This document shows, in pieces, positions 8,780 to 16,700 of a stretch of DNA of 64,000 bases. Where the stretch lies: positions 620,001 to 684,000 of the forward strand of contig NZ_CATQJU010000001.1 in assembly GCF_958301595.1 (NCBI RefSeq), given 5' to 3'. Numbering within the stretch: the stretch's first letter is position 1; each line of letters starts with the position of its first letter. This DNA is from Porphyromonas vaginalis (GTDB taxonomy: Bacteria > Bacteroidota > Bacteroidia > Bacteroidales > Porphyromonadaceae). A program made the translations under genes and the position numbers. A model generated the notes under the pieces. It was not told the DNA's origin and searched no databases. It saw only the letters and a program-made list of their open reading frames with translations.

Positions 8780-9880
8780 TTACTTCTTCAAGGCTGAGAG
8801 CTTGCTATCTTCCGTTGGGAAGATCTTGGAGAGGGTCTTGTAAGCAGCCATGCGGCTATCCTGTGGAGCACCTTCGACCAGAAGGGGTAGCTCGTCAAGC
8901 TTCGTCTGTGCGAAGATCTGTAGGAGTGGAGACAAACTGTTGGCCTGCCAGGTCTCCTCGAGTAGGGAGAGCTGCTCTAATATATTGGTGTAGCCACGAC
9001 GTAAGTTGCTCGTGAGGAGGTCTAGTCCCTGGCGATGGTACTGGTACCAGTAGTTGCGCCACGGCTGGTGCGCTGGATCGTTGTAAGCTTGGCTGATGGC
9101 GTAGCGGTTGTTGTCGCTGGCGTAAGCTTTCCAGCCTGACCAGTCCATCATCTGCTGAGCCGTCGCCACCAGCTGCTGCATCTGTCGCGCAGCGTAGTCG
9201 CCCCCGAGAGGTGCGAAGGAGTCAAAGTCCAAGGCTAAGATGAGATAAGCGTAGAAAGCGACCGTCGCCACGAGATTGTTGTCAATCTGTGTGGGCGCAT
9301 AGACGAGCGGCTGGTAGGGAGCGTACTGGAAGTTTAGCTCACGGTCTAGATGCACCAGCAGTGGGGTCGTATAGGAGGCTCCGTAGACGGGGCGCTGTGC
9401 GGATATGCTTAGCTCGGCCGTATAGAGACCATCGTCAGATACGCTCACGAGGTTCAGTCCCCAGGCGCACTCGATCCGCTCCATTGGCGAGAAGGTGGCA
9501 TTCGTCCATCGCGTCTGGTTGATCATCTCGGTCAACTGCTGGGTCAAGTCGGACACGATCGCCTGATCGGCAGAGGAGCCGAGACGATCCACGTTGACCG
9601 TGACACGCGCATTCAGCTCCTGCGCTAGGCTCTGCGCAGGGAGCCAGAGGAGTAGTGCCACTAAGAGACTGTTGCATAAAAGCGAATAGCGGCGTTGCTT
9701 TCGGGGTTCGGCTTCGGTTACATACGGAGGTATGCTCCCTTCAGACCTCACCCTCAGCGCCTTGCGCTTCATCCTTTCTGCAAAGTCAGGACAATCTTGC
9801 AAGCAAGATTGTGAGCCTGTTGACCTTTGCAACAGTCTCACTAAGGCTAGGAGAAAACGCTTCATTTGATCGAGCTTCAT
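8780..9880 (-). CDS. DUF4835 family secreted protein, signal peptide split by an in-frame MITE
   Basis: 366 aa as read. From residue 87 onward (ELNARVTVN...) it matches the DUF4835 family, exported proteins of unknown function common in Bacteroidota next to coaBC and recN. The first 14 residues (MKLDQMKRFLLALV) and residues from about 75 (VALLLWLPAQSLAQ) together make one good signal peptide. Between them are 60 codons from a 175-bp MITE plus its 5-bp duplication (ACTAA at 9660-9664 and 9840-9844). The frame stays open, and the element adds a charged stretch (RKQRRYSLL) before the surviving hydrophobic core, so export might still work, perhaps from the internal Met in the element. ATG at 9880; a second in-frame Met is at 9865. 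Confidence 0.88.
   Translation of the reverse strand: MKLDQMKRFLLALVRLLQRSTGSQSCLQDCPDFAERMKRKALRVRSEGSIPPYVTEAEPRKQRRYSLLCNSLLVALLLWLPAQSLAQELNARVTVNVDRLGSSADQAIVSDLTQQLTEMINQTRWTNATFSPMERIECAWGLNLVSVSDDGLYTAELSISAQRPVYGASYTTPLLVHLDRELNFQYAPYQPLVYAPTQIDNNLVATVAFYAYLILALDFDSFAPLGGDYAARQMQQLVATAQQMMDWSGWKAYASDNNRYAISQAYNDPAHQPWRNYWYQYHRQGLDLLTSNLRRGYTNILEQLSLLEETWQANSLSPLLQIFAQTKLDELPLLVEGAPQDSRMAAYKTLSKIFPTEDSKLSALKK
9665..9839. mobile_element. 175-bp MITE, copy B, inside the DUF4835 gene
   Basis: Terminal inverted repeats GAGACTGTTGCA at 9665 and TGCAACAGTCTC ending at 9839, flanked by perfect ACTAA target duplications (9660-9664, 9840-9844). It encodes no transposase, so it must have been moved by an insertion sequence with the same ends that is not in this window. 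Near full-length match to the copy at 5774-5946. Confidence 0.9.
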
Positions 9881-9884
9881 AAGA

Positions 9885-11114
9885 CTAAACGAGCTGTGTG
9901 CGATGCTTGAGCACGAAGTCTACGATCTGCTCCGCCACGACCGCCTTGCTCTCTAGTGGCAGGTCGCACCGAGTGCCCGCTTTGTCTAGGATTAGCACCT
10001 TATTCGTCGGAACTCCAAAGCCCGCACCCGCATCGCTCGTCGAGTTCAGCACGATCGCATCGAGATGTTTGTTGTGCAGCTTGCTCTCGGCTGCGGCTGT
10101 ATCCACAGAGGTCTCCAGAGCAAAGCCCACTAAGTACTGTCCTGCACGGCGCTGCGCTCCAAGAGTCGCTGCTATGTCGGGATTTTGCGTCAGCGTGAGC
10201 TGCATCTGCTCCCCGCCACGACGCTCCTTCTTGATCTTTCCAGACACGCGCTCCTCGGGTCGGTAGTCAGCCACTGCCGCTGCAAAGATCGCTATCGAGC
10301 TACGCCCGAAGGTCTCCTGAGCTGCTGCCAGCATCTCTTCGGCAGTCATCACGGGGTGTACGACAATCTGCGGGTTGGTGGGACGGAGATGCGTTGGCCC
10401 TAAGACCAAATGTACCTCGGCCCCCTGACGTGCCAAAGCTTCCGCCAGTGAGATACCCATCAGTCCCGACGAATGGTTGCCTATGAAGCGCACATCGTCG
10501 ATCGGTTCGTAGGTAGGTCCAGCTGTGATGGTGACGCACTCCCCTGCTAAGGGTAGCTTCTCCGCTTTAGCGGTGAGCATTGCGACCGCCTGCTCTAAGA
10601 TTTCCTCCGGCTCCTGCATACGTCCCCGCCCAGTCAGTCCACTAGCGAGAAAGCCCTCGGCGGGCAACGCTTGTGCGACACCGTCCTGCGCCAGTATCTC
10701 CAGATTGCGGGCGGTCGTCGGGTGAGACCACATGTCTAGATCCATCGCAGGGGCGATCAGCACGGGAGCGCGCATCGCTAGGTAAGTGGTCACGAGGATA
10801 TTGTCGGCAATGCCGTGCGCCATCTTACCGATCGTGCTAGCCGTGGCGGGAGCTATGATCATCAGGTCAGCCCAAGTGCCCAGCGTCACGTGACTATGCC
10901 ACGAACCATCCCGACGATCGAAGAAGTCTGAGACCACCGCATGCTGCGAGAGCGTGGCGAGCGTCAGCGGCGTGATGAACTCCTTAGCGGCAGGCGTCAT
11001 AACCACCTGCACCTCGGCTCCCTCCTTGATCAGCAGGCGTACGAGCGAGGCACTCTTGTAGGCGGCTATCCCGCCGGTGATCCCTACGACTATATGCTTA
11101 TTCTGTAAGCGCAT
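9885..11114 (-). CDS. coaBC: Bifunctional phosphopantothenoylcysteine decarboxylase/synthetase CoaBC
   Basis: 409 aa, two steps of coenzyme A synthesis. The N-terminal FMN domain (CoaC, 1-190) has GGIAAYKS, the catalytic-His region SWHSHV (about 73), and PAMDLDMW for substrate binding. The C-terminal CoaB domain has ITAGPTYEPIDDVR and NHSSGLMG, and the GKIKK lysine motif. The flap that normally carries the reducing cysteine reads LASGLTGRGRM here, with no Cys, and I see no Cys anywhere in the CoaC half. Four bases separate it from the DUF4835 gene and 27 from the exonuclease. Confidence 0.95.
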   Translation of the reverse strand: MRLQNKHIVVGITGGIAAYKSASLVRLLIKEGAEVQVVMTPAAKEFITPLTLATLSQHAVVSDFFDRRDGSWHSHVTLGTWADLMIIAPATASTIGKMAHGIADNILVTTYLAMRAPVLIAPAMDLDMWSHPTTARNLEILAQDGVAQALPAEGFLASGLTGRGRMQEPEEILEQAVAMLTAKAEKLPLAGECVTITAGPTYEPIDDVRFIGNHSSGLMGISLAEALARQGAEVHLVLGPTHLRPTNPQIVVHPVMTAEEMLAAAQETFGRSSIAIFAAAVADYRPEERVSGKIKKERRGGEQMQLTLTQNPDIAATLGAQRRAGQYLVGFALETSVDTAAAESKLHNKHLDAIVLNSTSDAGAGFGVPTNKVLILDKAGTRCDLPLESKAVVAEQIVDFVLKHRTQLV

Positions 11115-11141
11115 GGCTATCTCTCGTGTGGCGTGACGGCT

Positions 11142-11909
11142 CTAAGGCTTCATCTGCTCCTTGATCAGGAGGAACTGACGCTTTGTGTCTCGTGAGAAGT
11201 CCGCTTGTAGTAGCCAGCTGAGGTAGCCGGGTTCTTCGCGTAGAACCTCCTCGACAGAGCGTCCCTTGTGCTTGCCAAAGTTAAAGACCGGCACATCGTT
11301 ATCGTCTCGCACAATGCGCCCAGCGAGGTCTACATTGCGATGATAAGTGGTCAGGTCGGAGAGTTCCTTGACACTGCTTGGCAGTGCGTCGCCATACTTC
11401 TCCAGCTGTGCCAGTAGCACATCGAGCGTAGCGATCGTGTCTGCCTCAGCACCATGCGCTCCGATATGCTCACGATGACAATAGAAGCGCACAGCGCCCT
11501 CGAGCGTCCGCGGCTCCATCTTGTGAAAGATCGTCTGCACGTCTATATGTTGCCTAGAGAGCAGGTCCACCTCCACCCCAGCACGGAGGAACTCCTCCCC
11601 GAGCATCGGCAGGTCAAAGCGCTGCGAGTTGTAACCCGCCAGGTCGCATCCATCGATCAGCTCCGCTAAGCTCTTAGCACAAGCTCTAAAGGGCGGACAG
11701 TCACGCACATCTTCGTCCGTAATGCCATGTATTGCTGTGCTTTCGGCTGGGATAGGCATCTCCGGATTGAAGCGTCGTGTCCGCACGATCCGCTCTCCAT
11801 CGGGCATCAGCTTGAGAATGGTTAACTCGACGATACGGTCATTCGTAATATCTAGTCCCGTAGCCTCTATATCAAAGAAGACTAGCGGACGATCCAGCTG
11901 TAACTTCAT
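11142..11909 (-). CDS. DEDDh 3'-5' exonuclease (DnaQ/ExoX-like)
   Basis: 255 aa. Exo motif I is FFDIEATGLD (about 11-20), motif II NSQRFDLPML, and motif III HGAEADTIATLD with the His and Asp of the DEDDh class. After residue 190 comes a small C-terminal domain with FNFGKHKGRSVEE and PGYLSWLL, as in ExoX-type nucleases. It could be the proofreading partner of DNA polymerase III or a repair exonuclease. Its place between dnaN and coaBC favours a replication or repair role, but the C-terminal domain is not typical of the Pol III epsilon chain. Confidence 0.88.
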   Translation of the reverse strand: MKLQLDRPLVFFDIEATGLDITNDRIVELTILKLMPDGERIVRTRRFNPEMPIPAESTAIHGITDEDVRDCPPFRACAKSLAELIDGCDLAGYNSQRFDLPMLGEEFLRAGVEVDLLSRQHIDVQTIFHKMEPRTLEGAVRFYCHREHIGAHGAEADTIATLDVLLAQLEKYGDALPSSVKELSDLTTYHRNVDLAGRIVRDDNDVPVFNFGKHKGRSVEEVLREEPGYLSWLLQADFSRDTKRQFLLIKEQMKP

Positions 11910-11931
11910 AGTCTATGCAAATTCGGGGTCC

Positions 11932-13140
11932 TTAGATACGTACGGGAGCTGTGATACCTCGCAGGTCCGTTTGGTCAGCCACCTTGGTCGGTGTGATCAT
12001 GATCGGCTGCGTGGCATTGGTAATGTGTAGCTGCAAGCTCTCAGCATTGAACGCCTTGAGGAACTTAATGAAGGTGTTCGTCTTGAAGGTGATCTGCATC
12101 CCCTCCATCTGCTCGGGATAGTCCACGGGGATACGCTCCTCGACATCGACACCAGGCGTATTCGCACCCTGTGCGTAGAAGCCTCCCTTCATCACCATCG
12201 CATGCTCCTCAAAGGTGATACAGAGCAGGCTCGAGTCGGCACCTAGCCCGACGATATTGCTCAGATAGTTGACACGAGTTGTGGCACGCTGCAAAACTTG
12301 TCCGTCGATCTCGATCATATAGGTCATCGCATCGGGGAGTAGCCCATTGTAGTTGGGGAAGTCCAGCACACTCACCTGCGAAACCACATTGTAAGTGCCG
12401 AAGCGCACCTCCGCCTGCTTATTATTGAATATGACGAGTACCTCCTCATTGGCAAAGTTCGGTAGGATAGACTGTAGGAAGCTAGAGACCTTGATCGGGA
12501 GCGTGAAGCTCGGATCCCTCAGCGAAGCTTGTGCTACCTCGCCCTCCTTCTCGACGATCCGTGCATCGTAGTCTATGTAGCGTACGAGCTGCACATTGTC
12601 CGTCGCGCAGAGCTCTAGACGGTCCGTGAGCATGACGAAGTGCACGCCATGTAGCTGCTCACGCGATGTGTCGGGATAGGCAGCCGGTAGAACCGCCGAG
12701 ATACCAGCCAGGAGGCTAGAGCTATTCATACTCATCATCGCAGCCCCCTCGGTATCCTCGGGAGACTCTCTAGAGACGTAGAGATCCGCGTCGCCGATGG
12801 GTATGTCTAGGTATCCCGTCGAGTGGATCAGGTGGATAAAGCGTGCGCCCTCTTCGGTCGTCTGCATCTCCATGGTCAGTGGCTGTACAGGGAGTGACTT
12901 GATATAGTCCAGTAGTGGTGTGGGAGCTATGAGAAAGTGCATCTCGCCATCACACTCCAGCGGAGCGATCACACCAGTCGAGCGCATCATCGTATCGCCT
13001 CCCGTCACGGAGATCCGCTCAGGAGTCACCTCAAAGAGATAGTTGGCCAGTGCAGGCATAGAGACATTGCTTGCAGGGACAAGGCGCCCTACATTTTGCA
13101 AGAGCGTGGAGAGCTCGTTGCTATTGACGGTAAACTTCAT
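11932..13140 (-). CDS. dnaN: DNA polymerase III beta sliding clamp
   Basis: 402 aa, somewhat longer than the usual 365-375. It starts MKFTVNSNELSTLL and shows the three-domain clamp pattern, with VTGGDTMMRS in domain 1, DFPNYNGLLP in the middle and the closing PIMITPTK with a basic tail. The ring tethers polymerase to DNA. It is first in the minus-strand run that ends at ridA, with a TATCTTTG box 29 bases upstream of the start codon. Confidence 0.93.
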   Translation of the reverse strand: MKFTVNSNELSTLLQNVGRLVPASNVSMPALANYLFEVTPERISVTGGDTMMRSTGVIAPLECDGEMHFLIAPTPLLDYIKSLPVQPLTMEMQTTEEGARFIHLIHSTGYLDIPIGDADLYVSRESPEDTEGAAMMSMNSSSLLAGISAVLPAAYPDTSREQLHGVHFVMLTDRLELCATDNVQLVRYIDYDARIVEKEGEVAQASLRDPSFTLPIKVSSFLQSILPNFANEEVLVIFNNKQAEVRFGTYNVVSQVSVLDFPNYNGLLPDAMTYMIEIDGQVLQRATTRVNYLSNIVGLGADSSLLCITFEEHAMVMKGGFYAQGANTPGVDVEERIPVDYPEQMEGMQITFKTNTFIKFLKAFNAESLQLHITNATQPIMITPTKVADQTDLRGITAPVRI

Positions 13141-13168
13141 ATATGATTCCTATCTACTGATTATACCA

Positions 13169-13176
13169 CAAAGATA
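13169..13176 (-). promoter_or_regulatory. -7 box of the dnaN operon
   Basis: TATCTTTG on the minus strand, 29 bases upstream of the dnaN ATG. No clear TTTG at -33. Confidence 0.55.
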
Positions 13177-13225
13177 ATAAAAAGATATCAGCCGTCGGCT
13201 AGAGCCACTAGTGCTACTAGAAAAA

Positions 13226-13279
13226 GCTCTAACCTCTAGCTTCTAACCTCTAATCTCTAACTTCTTTTTCGTATCTTTG
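13226..13279 (+). promoter_or_regulatory. Heptad array and promoter of the saccharopine dehydrogenase-like gene
   Basis: TCTAACC, TCTAGCT, TCTAACC, TCTAATC and TCTAACT follow in register (13228-13264), then TTTTTCG and the -7 box TATCTTTG (13272-13279). The heptads take the place where a -33 TTTG would be expected. Confidence 0.7.
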
Positions 13280-13380
13280 GCAGAGCAAAGTAGCGACGAC
13301 GCTTGAGCAGCCGCAAAGGATGGTCGGCATAGCTACCATAAACCTCATGAATCTCTAACGCTTTTAACTATACAACCTCT

Positions 13381-14580
13381 ATGACAAGAGTGATCATCAT
13401 CGGAGCTGGTGGCGTAGGCACCGTAGTAGCTCACAAAGTGGCTCAGAATGCTGAGACCTTTACTGACATTATGCTGGCGAGCCGCACTAAGTCTAAGTGT
13501 GACGCTATCGCAGCACAGATACAAAACGTCAAGATCCAGACCGCACAGGTGGATGCGGACGATGTGGAGCAGCTCGTGAAGCTCTTCGAAAGCTTCCGTC
13601 CAGACATCTGCATCAACGTAGCACTCCCCTACCAAGATCTCACCATCATGGAGGCGTGTCTCAAGGCAGGCGTCAACTACCTTGACACGGCAAACTATGA
13701 GCCCCTTGACGAGGCTAAGTATCAGTACAGCTGGCAGTGGGCCTACCACGACCGCTTTAAGGAGGCTGGGCTGACTGCCGTCCTAGGGTGTGGCTTTGAC
13801 CCAGGTGTGACCAGTATCTTCACCGCTTACGCTGCCAAGCATCACTTTGACGAGATACACTACCTCGACATCGTGGACTGCAACGGTGGTGACCACCACA
13901 AGGCGTTTGCGACCAACTTCAACCCAGAGATCAATATCCGTGAGATCACCCAAAAGGGTAAGTACTACCACGAGGGCGAGTGGATCGAGACGGAGCCTCA
14001 GGAGATACATCGTCCGCTGCACTACCCAGGCATCGGCGTACGCGAGTCTTACCTACTCTACCACGAGGAGCTGGAGTCCCTCGTCAAGCACTTCCCCACG
14101 ATACGTCGGGCGCGCTTCTGGATGACCTTCGGTGAGGAGTATCTCAAGTACCTCGAGGTGATCCAAAACATTGGTATGGCGAGCATCGAGCCGATCAACT
14201 ACAATGGCCAGGAGATCGTGCCGATCCAATTCCTCAAGGCTGTCCTACCCAATCCTAAGGAGCTGGGCGAGAACTATACGGGCGAGACCTCTATCGGCTG
14301 CCGTATTCGTGGCGTCAAGGACGGCAAGGAGCGTACCTATTATATATGGAACAACTGCTCTCACCAAGCAGCCTACCGTGAGACCGGCACGCAGGGTGTC
14401 AGCTACACGACGGGTGTCCCCGCTACGACGGGCGCACTGATGCTCGCCAAGGGTCTGTGGGGTGGCGCTGGCGTCTTCAACGTCGAGCAGTTTGACCCAA
14501 ATCCCTTCCTCGAGGAGGTGGCTCGTCAGGGACTGCCCTGGCATGAGTCCTTCGACATCGACATCGAGTTCGAGAAGTAA
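13381..14580 (+). CDS. Saccharopine dehydrogenase family protein, carboxynorspermidine dehydrogenase-like
   Basis: 399 aa. The N-terminal Rossmann fold has VIIIGAGGVGTVVAHK (4-19), a dinucleotide-binding motif. The body resembles carboxynorspermidine/carboxyspermidine dehydrogenases, which reduce the Schiff base of aspartate semialdehyde and a diamine in polyamine synthesis. True saccharopine dehydrogenase of lysine metabolism is the alternative. It stands alone, with its own promoter and a strong terminator after it. Its codon use is like that of its neighbours. Confidence 0.85.
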   Translation: MTRVIIIGAGGVGTVVAHKVAQNAETFTDIMLASRTKSKCDAIAAQIQNVKIQTAQVDADDVEQLVKLFESFRPDICINVALPYQDLTIMEACLKAGVNYLDTANYEPLDEAKYQYSWQWAYHDRFKEAGLTAVLGCGFDPGVTSIFTAYAAKHHFDEIHYLDIVDCNGGDHHKAFATNFNPEINIREITQKGKYYHEGEWIETEPQEIHRPLHYPGIGVRESYLLYHEELESLVKHFPTIRRARFWMTFGEEYLKYLEVIQNIGMASIEPINYNGQEIVPIQFLKAVLPNPKELGENYTGETSIGCRIRGVKDGKERTYYIWNNCSHQAAYRETGTQGVSYTTGVPATTGALMLAKGLWGGAGVFNVEQFDPNPFLEEVARQGLPWHESFDIDIEFEK

Positions 14581-14599
14581 GACTTACACATAAGCTAGA

Positions 14600-14641
14600 C
14601 AAAGGCGCATAGCTCTCGTGAACTATGCGCCTTTGCTGTTT
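14600..14641. terminator. Bidirectional intrinsic terminator
   Basis: A perfect 13-bp stem CAAAGGCGCATAG (14600-14612) and CTATGCGCCTTTG (14623-14635), then CTGTTTTT. It lies between two converging genes and could serve both. Confidence 0.85.
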
Positions 14642-14655
14642 TTACGAAAGGGCTG

Positions 14656-16698
14656 TTACGGCTTGCGACAGTAGACTTGCGCTGAGCGGGAGGGCAGATA
14701 GAGTCGTAGCTCGGTGCCACCCTCGGCGGTGGTGCGGGTGTGGTGCGTGACGCTGGCATCGATACGTCCGAAGCCTCCGCAGGCGACCGCATCGCTGTCG
14801 AGGAGAAGCTCGTACTGCCCCGCTGGCACGCCCTCGATGAGATAGTCGACGTAGCTCTCCGTGGGGCTAAAGTTGAAGGCAAAGAGGTAGCCGTCACCTC
14901 GCATGAAGACGATAACCTGTCGCTCCGTGTGGCTGTGATAGCAGTAGTCCGAGAGTTCTGCAAAGCGGGGCGTCAAGCCACAGAGCGAGAGCATCCCTTT
15001 GTCAAAGTGCGCTAGCTGCTTGTAGCGCAGTAAGTCATTAGCCTGTAGTGACCACTGACGACGAGCGTACTGGTAGGAGTAGCCATTGCCCTCACGAGGG
15101 AAGTCGATCCACTCGGGGTGTCCAAACTCATTGCCCATGAAGGTGAGATAACCACCGCACATCGTGGCGAAGGTCATCAGACGGATCATATTGCAGAGCG
15201 CTATGCCACGCATCACCCGATCGTTGTAGTCGTTCTGCTGCATGTGCCAGTACATGTCGCTATCGATGAGTCGGAAGATGATAGTCTTGTCTCCGACGAG
15301 TGCCTGGTCATGACTCTCAGCGTAGGAGATCGTTCGCTCCGTAGGACGATGATTGCGCAGTTCGTACCACATATTCTCCGGATTCCAGGCTTCGTCGGGC
15401 TGCTCTTTGATCAGCTTGATCCAGTAGTCCGGCACATTCATCGCCAGGCGGTAGTCAAAGCCGTAGCCGCCTGTGGCTTGACTTTCGCACAGTCCTGGCA
15501 GTCCGCTCACCTCCTCGGCGATGGTCGTCGCCGAGGGCTTGACAGCGTGGATTAGTTCGTTGGCGAGCGTCAGATAGGTCAGCGCATCTCGGTCTACGTT
15601 GCCATTGTAGTAGTCCGCATAAGTGAGGAAAGGTCGCCCCAAGCCGTGGTCCTCGTAAAGCATCGAGGTGACCCCATCGAAGCGGAAGCCATCGAAGCCG
15701 TACTCCGTGAGCCAGTAGTGGCAATTGGAGAGGAGGTAGTGTACCACCTCACCACGGCCGTAGTCGAAGCAGAGCGAGTCCCACTGCGGGTGCTCGCCAC
15801 GGCTCCCCTCGTGAAAGAAGAGCGTCCGCGTGCCGTCGTAGCGCGCCAAGCCCTCAGCCTCGTTGCGCACGGCATGCGAGTGGACCAAGTCCATAATGAC
15901 GTAGAGCCCTAAGGCGTGCGCCTCATTAACCAGGCGCTTGAGGTCGTCGGGCGTGCCGAAGCGACTGGACGGAGCGAAGAAGTTGGAGACGTGATAGCCG
16001 TACGAGCCATAGAACGGGTGCTCCTGCACCGCCATGATCTGGAGCGTGTTGTAGCCCGCCGAGACGATGTAGGGGAGTCGCTCCGTGCGAAACTGCTCGT
16101 AGCTCGCAACGCCCATCTCCTCGCCACTCATCCCTATGTGGCACTCATAGATGAGCAAGGTATCGGGACGCTGAGGTGCTGGCGCCTGCATCAGGTAAGG
16201 CTCTTCGGGAGCCCAAACACGAGCGCAGAAGCTATAGTCACGCGGGTCCTGCACCACATAATGTGCGTAAGCCGGGATCCGCTCTAGCTCCTCATCATCG
16301 GTGCAGATAAGGAGCTTGTAGTAGTCTAGATGGTGTAGTGCTGTGGCGGGTAGCTCGAGGAGCCATTCACCTAGTCGCTCCTCATTGGCAACAAATCGAT
16401 AGTTCGGATCTTTACGCCACTGGTTAGCGTCGCAAAGCAGGTAGACCGCCTGAGCCGCTGGCGCAAATTCACGCAGTGTCCACCCCGATTCGGTGCGGTG
16501 CAGCCCAAAGTAAAGGTGTCCGCACGCCCAGCTAGAAAGGCTCTGCGAGCCGACAAAGAGCTGCCGACGCACTGCGATATAGCTTTGCCACGCCTCTATC
16601 GTCTCATAGTAAGGTGCGAGCCACGGGTCTTGCTGCGCCCAGAGTGGCGTGGTCTGCTTTTGCTTTGCTTGGCGAGGAGTACCTCTCTGACGTTTCAT
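14656..16698 (-). CDS. glgB: 1,4-alpha-glucan branching enzyme
   Basis: 680 aa, GH13 enzyme that makes alpha-1,6 branches in glycogen. An N-terminal CBM48-like domain (about 50-170) is followed by the barrel: DLVHSH (270-275), the nucleophile Asp341 in FRFDGVTSM, the acid Glu in IAEEVSG (393-399) and SYAESHD (about 460). It is shorter than the E. coli type and close to the eukaryote-like GlgB of Bacteroidota. Its start lies two bases from the end of the antiporter gene. The short starch-synthase-like gene at 41502 is the other glycogen gene in the window. Confidence 0.94.
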   Translation of the reverse strand: MKRQRGTPRQAKQKQTTPLWAQQDPWLAPYYETIEAWQSYIAVRRQLFVGSQSLSSWACGHLYFGLHRTESGWTLREFAPAAQAVYLLCDANQWRKDPNYRFVANEERLGEWLLELPATALHHLDYYKLLICTDDEELERIPAYAHYVVQDPRDYSFCARVWAPEEPYLMQAPAPQRPDTLLIYECHIGMSGEEMGVASYEQFRTERLPYIVSAGYNTLQIMAVQEHPFYGSYGYHVSNFFAPSSRFGTPDDLKRLVNEAHALGLYVIMDLVHSHAVRNEAEGLARYDGTRTLFFHEGSRGEHPQWDSLCFDYGRGEVVHYLLSNCHYWLTEYGFDGFRFDGVTSMLYEDHGLGRPFLTYADYYNGNVDRDALTYLTLANELIHAVKPSATTIAEEVSGLPGLCESQATGGYGFDYRLAMNVPDYWIKLIKEQPDEAWNPENMWYELRNHRPTERTISYAESHDQALVGDKTIIFRLIDSDMYWHMQQNDYNDRVMRGIALCNMIRLMTFATMCGGYLTFMGNEFGHPEWIDFPREGNGYSYQYARRQWSLQANDLLRYKQLAHFDKGMLSLCGLTPRFAELSDYCYHSHTERQVIVFMRGDGYLFAFNFSPTESYVDYLIEGVPAGQYELLLDSDAVACGGFGRIDASVTHHTRTTAEGGTELRLYLPSRSAQVYCRKP

Positions 16699-16700
16699 AG

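Noticed and set aside
14595-16287. Many overlapping frames opposite glgB
   Set aside because: They mirror the codon pattern of glgB in GC-rich coding DNA and show no domains of their own.
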